From CAZWVR01 sp964637235 (GTDB lineage Bacteria; Bacteroidota; Bacteroidia; Bacteroidales; S143-33), in NCBI GenBank assembly GCA_964637235.1, contig CAZWVR010000077.1:1-11757 (forward strand): 11,757 bases of DNA, read 5' to 3'. Within the stretch, counting starts at the first letter, position 1. The number at the start of each line of letters is the position of its first letter. The notes under the pieces were generated by a model, which did not search any database, was not told where the DNA came from, and saw only the letters and a list, made by a program, of their open reading frames with translations. Positions 1 to 6,667 of this stretch are shown one piece after another. A program made the translations under genes and the position numbers.

Positions 1-121
1 CGTGGACTTCGCCAATTTTACGAACAGTGCCAGTAAGATAAAGAATTCGTTCTGTCACTGTTGTTTTTCCTGCATCAATATGGGCAGCAATTCCTATGTT
101 TCTAAGTTTTGTAATCGGCAT
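1..121 (-). CDS. fusA: Translation elongation factor G, N-terminal 40 codons (partial, cut by window start)
   Basis: EF-G is the ribosomal translocase, a GTPase that moves tRNA and mRNA after peptide bond formation. Only the N-terminus is visible. It reads MPITKLRNIGIAAHIDAGKT and then continues to a KIGEVH stretch. The P-loop (G1) is AHIDAGKT at residues 14-21, which is diagnostic of EF-G-type translation GTPases. The ATG at 121-119 is the natural start because the conserved RNIGI block begins only six residues later. The gene stands alone behind its own promoter; rpsL and rpsG, the usual upstream partners in the str operon, are not next to it. It could therefore be the main fusA or a second EF-G paralogue. 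Forty residues cannot decide this. Identification as EF-G is firm, the exact paralogue is not. Confidence 0.9.
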   Translation of the reverse strand, partial: MPITKLRNIGIAAHIDAGKTTVTERILYLTGTVRKIGEVH

Positions 122-233
122 TTTTATTTATTTTTTAATGTTTAAAGTTTCAAAATTTCAATTACAAATGATGCTTATATGTGAATATACTGATTATCAA
201 GCTTATAATCATCATTACAAAAAAAAACGATGG

Positions 234-263
234 CAAAGGTAATAATTTTTTCTATGAAACAAA
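234..263 (-). promoter_or_regulatory. Predicted Bacteroidetes-type promoter of the EF-G gene
   Basis: On the minus strand TTTG (263-260) is followed after 18 bases by TACCTTTG (241-234). Both match the Bacteroidetes housekeeping consensus (TTTG, 17-23 bases, TAnnTTTG). The expected transcription start is near 227, giving a leader of about 105 bases before the EF-G ATG. It lies downstream of the SemiSWEET stop, so EF-G can be transcribed independently of that gene pair. The leader holds an almost perfect palindrome at 192-210 (arms GATTAT/ATAATC around AAGCTT). Its role is unknown and it may be chance in AT-rich DNA. Confidence 0.6.
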
Positions 264-380
264 TTTATTTTAGTATTTCAGAGGATAATAAAACAGCTAT
301 AATTGACTTCAAAATATTTATAAACTGAGATACAATAAGTCATCAAAGGATTTTCTATAAATAGAAGGTAGGCTTATAAT

Positions 381-656
381 TTACGCATACATAAATTTTG
401 CATATACCAGATATGCAGTAGCTAATATATTAACGATATAATTGAGCCAAAGAGGATACTGCTTTCTTTTGAGTCTCAAATCATTATAAAATATATAAAT
501 AAAAGTGAATAAAACTCCAAAAGCCCACATCAGGAGAAAGCTCCAACTAAAACTACTAACATCGTGAGTTTTCCAAGTTTTATATACTTGTGGGATTACA
601 CCTATGCTTAGGATAATATTTCCTAACCAACCTAAACTATCAATAAATTTTTTCAT
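381..656 (-). CDS. SemiSWEET / PQ-loop small membrane protein
   Basis: This is a 91-residue integral membrane protein with three predicted membrane helices (about residues 8-26, 36-57 and 66-88). It has one PQ-loop/MtN3 repeat. The hallmark PQ is at residues 22-23 (GVIPQVYKTWKTHDVSSFS), followed by a second helix typical of SemiSWEETs. Family members dimerise to form a six-helix channel-like transporter, some for sugars; the substrate here cannot be read from sequence. The ATG overlaps the stop of the upstream pseudouridine synthase by four bases (ATGA, 656-653), so translation is probably coupled. No functional link between the two is obvious. The length is normal for the family and no defect is visible. 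The family call is good; sugar transport is inferred. Confidence 0.8.
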   Translation of the reverse strand: MKKFIDSLGWLGNIILSIGVIPQVYKTWKTHDVSSFSWSFLLMWAFGVLFTFIYIFYNDLRLKRKQYPLWLNYIVNILATAYLVYAKFMYA

Positions 657-1471
657 TTATTTCTAATTTTTTGACCTGATATCATATATAAAAACCCGAC
701 TTCTTTATCTGTAAGATAGCGCCATTGGCCGCGTTTAAGATCTTTTTTTGTAATACCTGCAAATTCAATTCTATCCAGAGCTTTAACTTCATATCCGAGA
801 TGTTCAAGCATACGCCTGATAATTCTATTACGACCTGAATGTATTTCAATTACAATTTTATCTTTACGTTTCTGATTAAAATAAAATACCATATCTACAT
901 AAGTAAATCCATCTTCAAGCTGAAAACCTTCTACAAGTTTTTCCATATCACTTTTTGAGATATCTTTATTAAGAGTTGCGATATAAACCTTTGGCACTCT
1001 TGTGGATGGATGAATAAGTCTTTGAGCAAGTTCGCCATCATTGGTTAATATCAAAACACCAGTAGTATTTCTATCAAGCCTACCGACAGGATATACTCTT
1101 TCTTTAACTTCATCGCCCAATATATCCAAAACAGTTTTACGACCTTGTGGATCAGAACGTGTTGTTATTGTATCTTTTGGTTTATTCATTACAATATAAA
1201 CATTAGGCTCACCTTTCAATCTTTTTCCTTTATACATAACGACATCCGTAGGCTTTATTTTTGTACCTAACTCCTTAACAACCTTTCCATTAACTGTAAT
1301 AAGTCCTGCTTTTATAAGCTCATCGGCTTCCCGTCGCGAAGCAATACCTGAATGAGCTATAAATTTATTTAATCTAATAAGTTCCTGTTGCTTATTTTTC
1401 GTTTTGCTTCCTTTTCCGCCTTTTTTATTAGACGCAGTAGGAGAAACTTTGCTTTTTCCCTTCTTATTCAT
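653..1471 (-). CDS. rluB: 23S rRNA pseudouridine synthase, RluB/RsuA family
   Basis: This 272-residue enzyme converts specific rRNA uridines to pseudouridine. In order it has a lysine-rich, low-complexity tail (residues 1-30) and an S4 RNA-binding domain (about 32-90, starting IRLNKFIAHSGIASRREAD). The catalytic domain follows with motif VGRLDRNTTGVLILTNDGEL, in which Asp133 is the expected catalytic aspartate. Its later block EIHSGRNRIIRRMLEHLGY (209-227) is characteristic of the RsuA/RluB/RluE/RluF group. The S4 domain, length and basic tail fit RluB-type enzymes best, but RluF-like specificity cannot be excluded. The basic N-terminal tail probably adds RNA affinity. The ATG at 1471 is kept because the tail runs in frame into the S4 domain. 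It overlaps the SemiSWEET gene downstream by four bases. No clear promoter box is seen in the 104 bases between it and recX. Confidence 0.9.
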   Translation of the reverse strand: MNKKGKSKVSPTASNKKGGKGSKTKNKQQELIRLNKFIAHSGIASRREADELIKAGLITVNGKVVKELGTKIKPTDVVMYKGKRLKGEPNVYIVMNKPKDTITTRSDPQGRKTVLDILGDEVKERVYPVGRLDRNTTGVLILTNDGELAQRLIHPSTRVPKVYIATLNKDISKSDMEKLVEGFQLEDGFTYVDMVFYFNQKRKDKIVIEIHSGRNRIIRRMLEHLGYEVKALDRIEFAGITKKDLKRGQWRYLTDKEVGFLYMISGQKIRNK

Positions 1472-1575
1472 AAGTACTATTTTTGTAGTAAAATTTTATA
1501 AACCATTATATTGCATAATTGACTATTATGGAGCTACTACCCTATTGCATTTAAGATTACAAAATTCGTTATTTT

Positions 1576-1974
1576 TCATAAATTATTGAATAATTTTTCC
1601 ATCACTTGGTTAATGATTTCATATTCAAATCCTTTTGAGAGCAAATAACGTATAATATTAGCTTTAATTTTCTGCTCTGTATATTTTTTTTGACGCAGAC
1701 TATGATATTTCTTTAAAGCTAAATTTTGACATACACTAAAATATTGATTATCATCAATAGTTTTGAAAGCTTCTTGTATATCTGCCTCAGGAATAGCTAA
1801 ATTGTACAATTGATAAGCTATTTTTTGCTTACCCCATTTATCTAAAACAAATTTATCATGTACAAAAGCCTTGGCAAAGCGTTCTGTATTTATGAAATTT
1901 TCCGTTATTAGTATGTTAATAATTTCATCGTGACATTCCGAAGGGACATTCCATAAAAGGAGCTTTTGTTGCAT
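1576..1974 (-). CDS. recX: RecX-family regulatory protein; 5' end likely frame-disrupted
   Basis: RecX proteins bind RecA filaments and modulate recombination and SOS activity. The closed frame gives 132 residues built of helical repeats. Its RecX core motif is NFINTERFAKAFVHDKFVLD followed by KWGKQKIAYQL, as in other family members. The first ATG (1974) falls inside the first helical repeat. The same frame is open upstream and encodes NKARRLAARREIAPKQ, typical of RecX N-termini, yet it offers no ATG, GTG or TTG before a stop near 2073. An ATG at 2029-2027, 11 bases after the upstream regulator gene, is offset by one base. Removing one A from the following AAATAAA would join it in frame, giving a normal 150-residue RecX. 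The real protein is thus probably longer than the intact frame. The gene is probably co-transcribed with the upstream Crp/Fnr gene. Confidence 0.85.
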   Translation of the reverse strand: MQQKLLLWNVPSECHDEIINILITENFINTERFAKAFVHDKFVLDKWGKQKIAYQLYNLAIPEADIQEAFKTIDDNQYFSVCQNLALKKYHSLRQKKYTEQKIKANIIRYLLSKGFEYEIINQVMEKLFNNL

Positions 1975-2029
1975 TTGTTTTGGAGCAATTTCTCTCCGTG
2001 CAGCTAATCTGCGAGCTTTATTTAACCAT
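1975..2029 (-). other. recX: Probable N-terminal coding part of recX, out of frame with its ATG
   Basis: Reading on the minus strand, ATG GTT AAA TAA starts at 2029 and stops after three codons. One base over, codons run AAT AAA GCT CGC and on into recX, encoding NKARRLAARREIAPKQ before the first in-frame ATG. This resembles the first helical repeat of RecX proteins, so the stretch appears to be, or to have been, coding. Explanations are an extra A in this sequence (error or real mutation), a +1 frameshift at the early TAA, or a rare ATA/ATT start. Confidence 0.6.
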
Positions 2030-2039
2030 ATTGAACAAT

Positions 2040-2738
2040 CTATCCCATTGCACTTATATTTTCCAACTTTGGTCTATTGATTATTTTAATCTTTTTACCG
2101 TCAATTTCAATTATGCCCTCATTTTTAAACTCATATAATGTTTTAATAGCATTTGAAGTTGTCATATTAGAAAGATTTGCCAAAGCTTCTCTGGACAATC
2201 TGATATCCAAAGTTTTACCATCTTCCTCAAAGCCATAAGTATCAGCAAGAATCAATAAAGATTCAGCTAATCTTCCCCGTAAATGTTTTTGAGTTAACGA
2301 AATTATCTTATTTTCAGCCTCACCCAGTTCTTCTGCAAATAGTTTTATTATTGCAATGGCTAAATTATTATTTTCTTTTACCATTGAAAGGAATAAATTT
2401 TTATCTATTACACAAATGGTAGATTCTTCTAATGCACTAGCAGAGGCATTATAATATTCACCGGCAAAAAGAGCCCTAAATCCAATAAACTGACCAGGTT
2501 TTATAAGACGAAGAATTTGCTCACGCCCACCAATACCTTCTTTGTATATTCTGGCTTTTCCTTTGGCTAAGACTATTAAGCCCGTAGGTTTAAAGCCTTC
2601 CTTAAAAATAACTTCATTAGTTTTATAATTTATACACGAAACATTCTGCATAAGACGCTTTTTCTGCTCCTCCGTCAACATATAAAAAATTGAATCTTTA
2701 TTTTGAAAACAATTAAAGCACTCAGATAAAATTTTCAT
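2040..2738 (-). CDS. Crp/Fnr-family transcriptional regulator with N-terminal CxxC
   Basis: This is a 232-residue cytoplasmic transcription factor. Residues 20-125 form a cyclic-nucleotide-binding-like beta barrel (GFKPTGLIVLAKGKARIY, IKPGQFIGF). A long dimerisation helix follows at about 126-160. A C-terminal winged helix has the recognition region RLSREALANLSNMTTSNAI and a wing IDGKKIKII. Cysteines sit at 7 and 10 (CFNC), 35 and 109. Cys7, Cys10 and Cys109 match positions that ligate the Fe-S cluster in Fnr (20, 23, 122 in E. coli numbering), while the Fnr Cys29 position is Ser16. Redox or oxygen sensing is possible but unproven. I chose ATG 2738 over an upstream ATG at 2810, because the extra 24 residues are AT-rich filler and cover a TAnnTTTG promoter box. 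The gene is divergent from the next one, with recX downstream. Confidence 0.88.
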   Translation of the reverse strand: MKILSECFNCFQNKDSIFYMLTEEQKKRLMQNVSCINYKTNEVIFKEGFKPTGLIVLAKGKARIYKEGIGGREQILRLIKPGQFIGFRALFAGEYYNASASALEESTICVIDKNLFLSMVKENNNLAIAIIKLFAEELGEAENKIISLTQKHLRGRLAESLLILADTYGFEEDGKTLDIRLSREALANLSNMTTSNAIKTLYEFKNEGIIEIDGKKIKIINRPKLENISAMG

Positions 2739-2752
2739 AGCATTTTTTTTTA

Positions 2753-2760
2753 CAAATATA
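2753..2760 (-). promoter_or_regulatory. Predicted -7 box (TATATTTG) of the Crp/Fnr-family gene
   Basis: TATATTTG on the minus strand matches TAnnTTTG exactly. No TTG lies 17-23 bases upstream. The expected transcription start is near 2746, about 8 bases before the chosen ATG at 2738. This supports that start and makes the longer reading from 2810 unlikely. The divergent intergenic space (2739-2823) is only 85 bases, so it may also hold the operator and the promoter of the gene on the other side, for which I see no clear box. Confidence 0.5.
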
Positions 2761-2823
2761 AAAAATGTTTTATAATAGAAAAAAATATTTATTTTTACAC
2801 GTCTAATCACAGAACTTTAAACT

Positions 2824-3525
2824 ATGGAAAAGAAAGACGAAATTTACGAACTATTGGTAAAAAAAGCCTGTCTTAAACAAAAAATATTTGACAATACTTT
2901 TGAGGCTTTTAAAACAATAAAAAAAATTCTAAACGAAATAGCAGCAGAATATAATGAAAAACTTAAAAGCCACGATCATAGAATTATGTTTGAATATCGA
3001 AATGCAGGATTATTTCAGGCAGAACTAAAAGTAGCAGGAGATTTACTCGTGTTTTATATGCACTCGAATATATTTCAATTTGATAGAGACCATCGTATAT
3101 GGAGTATTCCATACATAAAAAAAGATCCATATGCCACATATTCAGGGATTATCAATATATACAATTTTCTAAACGACTCATTCAAATACAATAGACGGGA
3201 AGACATTGGCTATCTTATAGCAAGAATATTTATAAACAAAGATAACAATTACTTTGTTGAAGGCAAACAACAGATGGGATACCTTTCTGAGAGTTTCGGA
3301 AGTGAAAAATTAGACAAAAATACATTGAAAGGAATTATTGAAGCAGCAATTCTCTATTCACAAAAATTTGATCTACTGGTACCCCCTTATGATACTGTCA
3401 AAATGATTACTGTGGAACAAATATTAGAAGCAAGACGACAAGGCTTACAAACAGGTAAACGTCTGGGCTTCTCCTTCAATTCAGATGATATATCCGGAGA
3501 AAAATTGTTATACAGCGGCGGCTAA
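2824..3525 (+). CDS. Conserved hypothetical protein, Bacteroidetes type
   Basis: This 233-residue protein looks soluble: it has no signal peptide and no membrane segment. From memory it resembles a family of uncharacterised proteins found in Bacteroidetes; I cannot assign a Pfam family. In order it has a helical N-terminus (residues 1-45, charged, possibly coiled) and a mixed alpha/beta core. The core contains a run of likely conserved residues: EYRNAGLFQAELKVAGD, then MHSNIFQFDRDH, then INIYNFLNDSFKYNR, then GYLIARIFINKDNNYFVEGK. A helical C-terminal part contains VEQILEARRQGLQTGKRLGF. No catalytic motif is recognised. It is divergent from the Crp/Fnr gene with 85 bases between start codons, so that regulator may control it, but this is inference. 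The ATG at 2824 is the only sensible start, and no Shine-Dalgarno sequence is present. Confidence 0.8.
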   Translation: MEKKDEIYELLVKKACLKQKIFDNTFEAFKTIKKILNEIAAEYNEKLKSHDHRIMFEYRNAGLFQAELKVAGDLLVFYMHSNIFQFDRDHRIWSIPYIKKDPYATYSGIINIYNFLNDSFKYNRREDIGYLIARIFINKDNNYFVEGKQQMGYLSESFGSEKLDKNTLKGIIEAAILYSQKFDLLVPPYDTVKMITVEQILEARRQGLQTGKRLGFSFNSDDISGEKLLYSGG

Positions 3526-3658
3526 TATATTGACCAAAATAACCATAGCCTTTTTAACTTTTAAAATATAAATACATCACACTCATCAATAAAATTGGGA
3601 TTTTGATAAAATTATCTATTAGTCTTTAATCAATAAATTTTAATTTTATACAAAAAAA

Positions 3659-3686
3659 ATGAAAAAAAATTATTGCTATTTTTGTA
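3659..3686 (+). other. Probable start and signal-peptide half of the propeller gene, shifted by one A
   Basis: The ATG at 3659 is followed by eight A (3662-3669). As written it encodes MKKNYCYFCIVIFPLSFS and stops at 3713. With seven A it would read MKKIIAIFVLLFFLYPFLNA and continue directly into the long propeller frame. That is a textbook signal peptide ending in LNA-Q. A second run of eight A precedes the ATG (3652-3659), so the start codon sits between two A8 tracts. The one-base difference may be a homopolymer error, phase variation or a site of polymerase slippage. Confidence 0.7.
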
Positions 3687-5555
3687 TTGTTATTTTTCCT
3701 CTATCCTTTTCTTAATGCACAATATATAAGCCCGAAAATAGTAAACGATTTACGATCCGGCTCTTTATATGGAACATTTTCACCAGACGGGAAATTCTTT
3801 GTAATGTCGGGTTATAATGGCGTCTTCACTTATAAATTTAACAATAGTGATTTGATATTTGTTAGTACTTTTAATAGGCATAATAATCATATAGTTCCAT
3901 TAATAAAATTTTCACCAAGAGGGGATTTATTTATCACTGGCAGCTATTACGATAATAACTTAGAGTTTTACAAAGTTGAAGGAGATAATTTTCAGTTTAT
4001 AAAAGAAATTCAAAATGAAGCTACAACGGTAAATTTTGATTTTTCTCCTGATGGGAACCTGCTCGCAGTTGCTTTATACAACAATAACCTAAATATCTAT
4101 AAAATAGATGAAAATTATAATTTGACCCTTATAAAAAATATTTCATTTGAAGCCGACATAAATTCAGTAATTTTTTCACCTACTGGAAAGCTACTACTTG
4201 TAGGTTGCGAGGATTTTATAAAAATTTATAAATTAAAAAATCAAAACATATCATTTGTTCGAGATTTTGAGCTTGATGCCAATATAAACAGTATGGCATT
4301 CTCAAAGGATGGAAAATTTCTTGCTGTTAAAACTCAAAACACTACTGTGAAAATATATTTAGTAAAAGGAACAAAATTAAAATATCATACAACTTTATAC
4401 GACTATAACCCAATCTTACCACCTAAATTTTCCCCAGATTCTAAATTTTTAATCACTGGCAATTTATATAAATCTTTAAACATATACAAAATAAATAAAA
4501 AGAATTTTTCTCTAATACAGACCATAAATATACCAAAAGCTCAAATAGCTATTTCAGATGTAAATTTTTCACCTGACGGAAAATATATGGTAGCAGGCAC
4601 TAATAGCATTTTTCGAATTTATAAAATAGATACAACTTTTAAGATAACTCAAAGATACTACAATTATAAAGCAGGTATCCTGAATGTAGATTTTTCCCCT
4701 GATAATAGATTTTTAAGCCTTTTTTCATCATTTGATAAAACAGTAAATATTTATAAATTAAACCCTGATAATTATAATCTTAGCTATCTTTATTATATAA
4801 ACAGCAATAACTTATCTTATCATAATCATCTTTTTTCAGCGGATGGAAAATTTTTCGCAACACCATTGGGAACATCTGTAAATCTTTATTCTATATCAGG
4901 AGATACTTTTACTTTCTTTGAAAGTCTTACAGATCATAAAGACACAGTTAACACAATAGCATTTTCTCGGACAGGTAATTTTTTAGCCACAGGAGGCGAT
5001 GATAAAATTCTAAATATATATAGCATAAATGGAAATACAATAAATCACATAGCTAAACTTAGGCTCGAGGACGAGATAAATAGCATTGACTTTTCACCAA
5101 ATAATAAATTTATAGCTATTTCGGAGTGGGAAAAAAATATAAAAATCTATTGGATTATAGGCAATAAATTCTCGCTAATTCACGAAATTCCAACAAATAA
5201 CAACGAAGTAGAAAGTATTTGTTTTTCACCAAATGGTAAAATTTTAGCTGTTGCTTATGGTGACGGCACAGTAGAAATATATTTTATCAATGGGAAAAGT
5301 TTCTCTTTATTAAATACACTATCTGATCATACTAGTGCCGTTACTGATATAAGCTTTTCGCCAGACGGAAAACTTTTTGCAATAGCTTCTTTGGACAATA
5401 CTATAAAAATATATAGCATTCAAGAGAATAACTTCAATCTCATTACAACACTTAATGATCACAATTCTTATATTTTCAGTATAAGATTTTCACCAAATGG
5501 GAAATACTTACTCAGTGGGGGTATAGATGGAGCTATACGCTACTCATTAAAATAA
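3687..5555 (+). CDS. Secreted WD40-like beta-propeller protein with 14 repeats
   Basis: The intact frame opens with TTG at 3687 and gives 622 residues. Fourteen repeats of about 44 residues are visible, each centred on an F-S-[PAKR]-[DNTR]-[GNS] turn (for example TFSPDGKFF near residue 30 and RFSPNGKYL near 600). Each is followed by a strand pattern ending in IYKI- or IYSI-like residues instead of the classic Trp-Asp. Fourteen blades suggest two seven-bladed propellers in tandem. Such proteins are scaffolds for protein binding; no enzymatic domain is fused. The start shown is not the natural one: one base fewer in the A8 tract behind the ATG at 3659 would add MKKIIAIFV and complete a signal peptide, so export to periplasm or cell surface is likely. 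The final blade ends DGAIRYSLK, close to the C-terminus. It converges on the DUF1848 gene with 7 bases between stop codons. The partner is unknown. Confidence 0.82.
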   Translation: MLFFLYPFLNAQYISPKIVNDLRSGSLYGTFSPDGKFFVMSGYNGVFTYKFNNSDLIFVSTFNRHNNHIVPLIKFSPRGDLFITGSYYDNNLEFYKVEGDNFQFIKEIQNEATTVNFDFSPDGNLLAVALYNNNLNIYKIDENYNLTLIKNISFEADINSVIFSPTGKLLLVGCEDFIKIYKLKNQNISFVRDFELDANINSMAFSKDGKFLAVKTQNTTVKIYLVKGTKLKYHTTLYDYNPILPPKFSPDSKFLITGNLYKSLNIYKINKKNFSLIQTINIPKAQIAISDVNFSPDGKYMVAGTNSIFRIYKIDTTFKITQRYYNYKAGILNVDFSPDNRFLSLFSSFDKTVNIYKLNPDNYNLSYLYYINSNNLSYHNHLFSADGKFFATPLGTSVNLYSISGDTFTFFESLTDHKDTVNTIAFSRTGNFLATGGDDKILNIYSINGNTINHIAKLRLEDEINSIDFSPNNKFIAISEWEKNIKIYWIIGNKFSLIHEIPTNNNEVESICFSPNGKILAVAYGDGTVEIYFINGKSFSLLNTLSDHTSAVTDISFSPDGKLFAIASLDNTIKIYSIQENNFNLITTLNDHNSYIFSIRFSPNGKYLLSGGIDGAIRYSLK

Positions 5556-5562
5556 ATCAGGA

Positions 5563-6585
5563 TTATAAAAGGATACTTTCTCCATAAGGATTTTTAGTAT
5601 ACTTTTTATAATTACTACGAGCAAGCTCAATAGAGTTATTAGCATAGCAATATACGCACCCATAAGGGCAAGTATTATATTGTCCGATATCCATACTCAT
5701 TACGCAACCACAATTTGCTCTCTGATTTTTATCCTTTTTTATTTTATAACGATAAATGATATTATTGTGAGAATATTCATTTAGAGGATATATAGAATCT
5801 GGTTCATATCCTATAAAATTCATTAGTACTTTATCTTGATTAAAAAGTCTTACCATAAGCTCATCGTCAATACATTTATTATGTTTAATTCTATAAACAG
5901 TTAAATCTATTTTTTCGGCACAAGTAGCAAGCTCCAAATTCCATTTTTTGTTCAATTTAGATAATTTCTCTGCCAATTGGTGCATTTTAAGTTCTGTAAA
6001 CTCTTTGTAATGAATATTAGCTAAATTTAAATTTTTTCTAACTTTACGATAAATACTAATATCAGCAAAACTAAAAACTAATTTTTCTGTATATTTATAA
6101 ATTCTATCACCGATATATTCAGTACGTTTAATCAATAAATCAATATCATATTTATCTGTTAGTATATATGGATCAAAGCGCCAAATAACTTTCTGTTTTC
6201 CTATTTTCTGGGATAGTTTAATAAAAGTTTCTATTCTATTGTCTATTGGAGGCAAAAATGGTTCTAAATCTTTATCATAATAATTCAAAGTAAAATGGAA
6301 ATAATAGTTAATACCTTTATTATCAAGCAAGTGCAATTTATTTATGATATTGTTAGGATTTTTAGACCAAAATACAATTACACGAGTATTCTGGAAAGAA
6401 ATATAATAAGGTTTACCATTAAAAGGGTTAATTCGTTTGATATAACCTTTTTTCAATCTATGGAAAAACCAATCAGAATAAAAAGCAGGGATATCAGTAG
6501 CTCGGCTTGCGGATATTATTACAGGAGCATAAGCCTCTTTATAAATTCCGTTATCAGTTTTAATTTTTACTTTTTTCCATTTCAT
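5563..6585 (-). CDS. DUF1848 family protein with C-terminal radical-SAM-like cysteine motif
   Basis: This 340-residue cytoplasmic protein has the DUF1848 layout. An N-terminal block SASRATDIPAFYSDWFFHRL (residues 25-44) is followed by NPFNGKPYYISFQNTRVIVF and WSKNP. A middle region contains FHFTLNYYDKDLEP and WRFDPYILTD. A cysteine-rich C-terminus follows. Cysteines at 306, 310 and 313 (TCPYGCVYCYAN) form a CX3CX2C motif like the [4Fe-4S] site of radical SAM enzymes, but at the wrong end of the protein. Two more cysteines are at 292 and 294. The family has been described as uncharacterised with a radical-SAM-like C-terminal cysteine cluster. An Fe-S and SAM-dependent reaction is a reasonable inference, but substrate and product are unknown. 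The ATG at 6585 fits the conserved N-terminus. The start lies only four bases from the T-tract of the upstream gene's terminator. Confidence 0.85.
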   Translation of the reverse strand: MKWKKVKIKTDNGIYKEAYAPVIISASRATDIPAFYSDWFFHRLKKGYIKRINPFNGKPYYISFQNTRVIVFWSKNPNNIINKLHLLDNKGINYYFHFTLNYYDKDLEPFLPPIDNRIETFIKLSQKIGKQKVIWRFDPYILTDKYDIDLLIKRTEYIGDRIYKYTEKLVFSFADISIYRKVRKNLNLANIHYKEFTELKMHQLAEKLSKLNKKWNLELATCAEKIDLTVYRIKHNKCIDDELMVRLFNQDKVLMNFIGYEPDSIYPLNEYSHNNIIYRYKIKKDKNQRANCGCVMSMDIGQYNTCPYGCVYCYANNSIELARSNYKKYTKNPYGESILL

Positions 6586-6589
6586 AAAT

Positions 6590-6629
6590 AAAAAAATTAA
6601 CGGGCGGAAGGTTTCTACCCTCGCCCGTT
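6590..6629 (-). terminator. Rho-independent terminator of the HtrA gene
   Basis: On the minus strand, arms at 6629-6622 (AACGGGCG) and 6606-6599 (CGCCCGTT) form eight perfect pairs. Three more pairs (6619-6617 with 6610-6612) close a four-base loop after a small mismatch. A run of seven T follows at 6596-6590. The GC-rich stem stands out in this AT-rich window. It lies about 38 bases after the HtrA stop, and its T-tract ends four bases before the DUF1848 ATG. Confidence 0.85.
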
Positions 6630-6667
6630 GAAAGATAATTGAGTATGTATAAAAGCCTGTACAAAAA

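Noticed and set aside
1404..1589. 61-residue plus-strand open frame
   Set aside because: Antisense to the start of the pseudouridine synthase gene and its upstream spacer; composition looks random and there is no recognisable motif.
2739..2810. 24-residue N-terminal extension of the Crp/Fnr protein starting at 2810
   Set aside because: It is A/T filler rich in Phe, Lys and Ile and covers a TAnnTTTG box; family members start near the ATG at 2738.
3526..3658. Possible promoter or small RNA in the spacer before the propeller gene
   Set aside because: Only A/T-rich sequence; no exact TAnnTTTG box, hairpin or small coding frame that I can support.
6295..6591. 98-residue plus-strand open frame
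   Set aside because: Antisense to the conserved N-terminal part of the DUF1848 protein; a shadow of low GC content.
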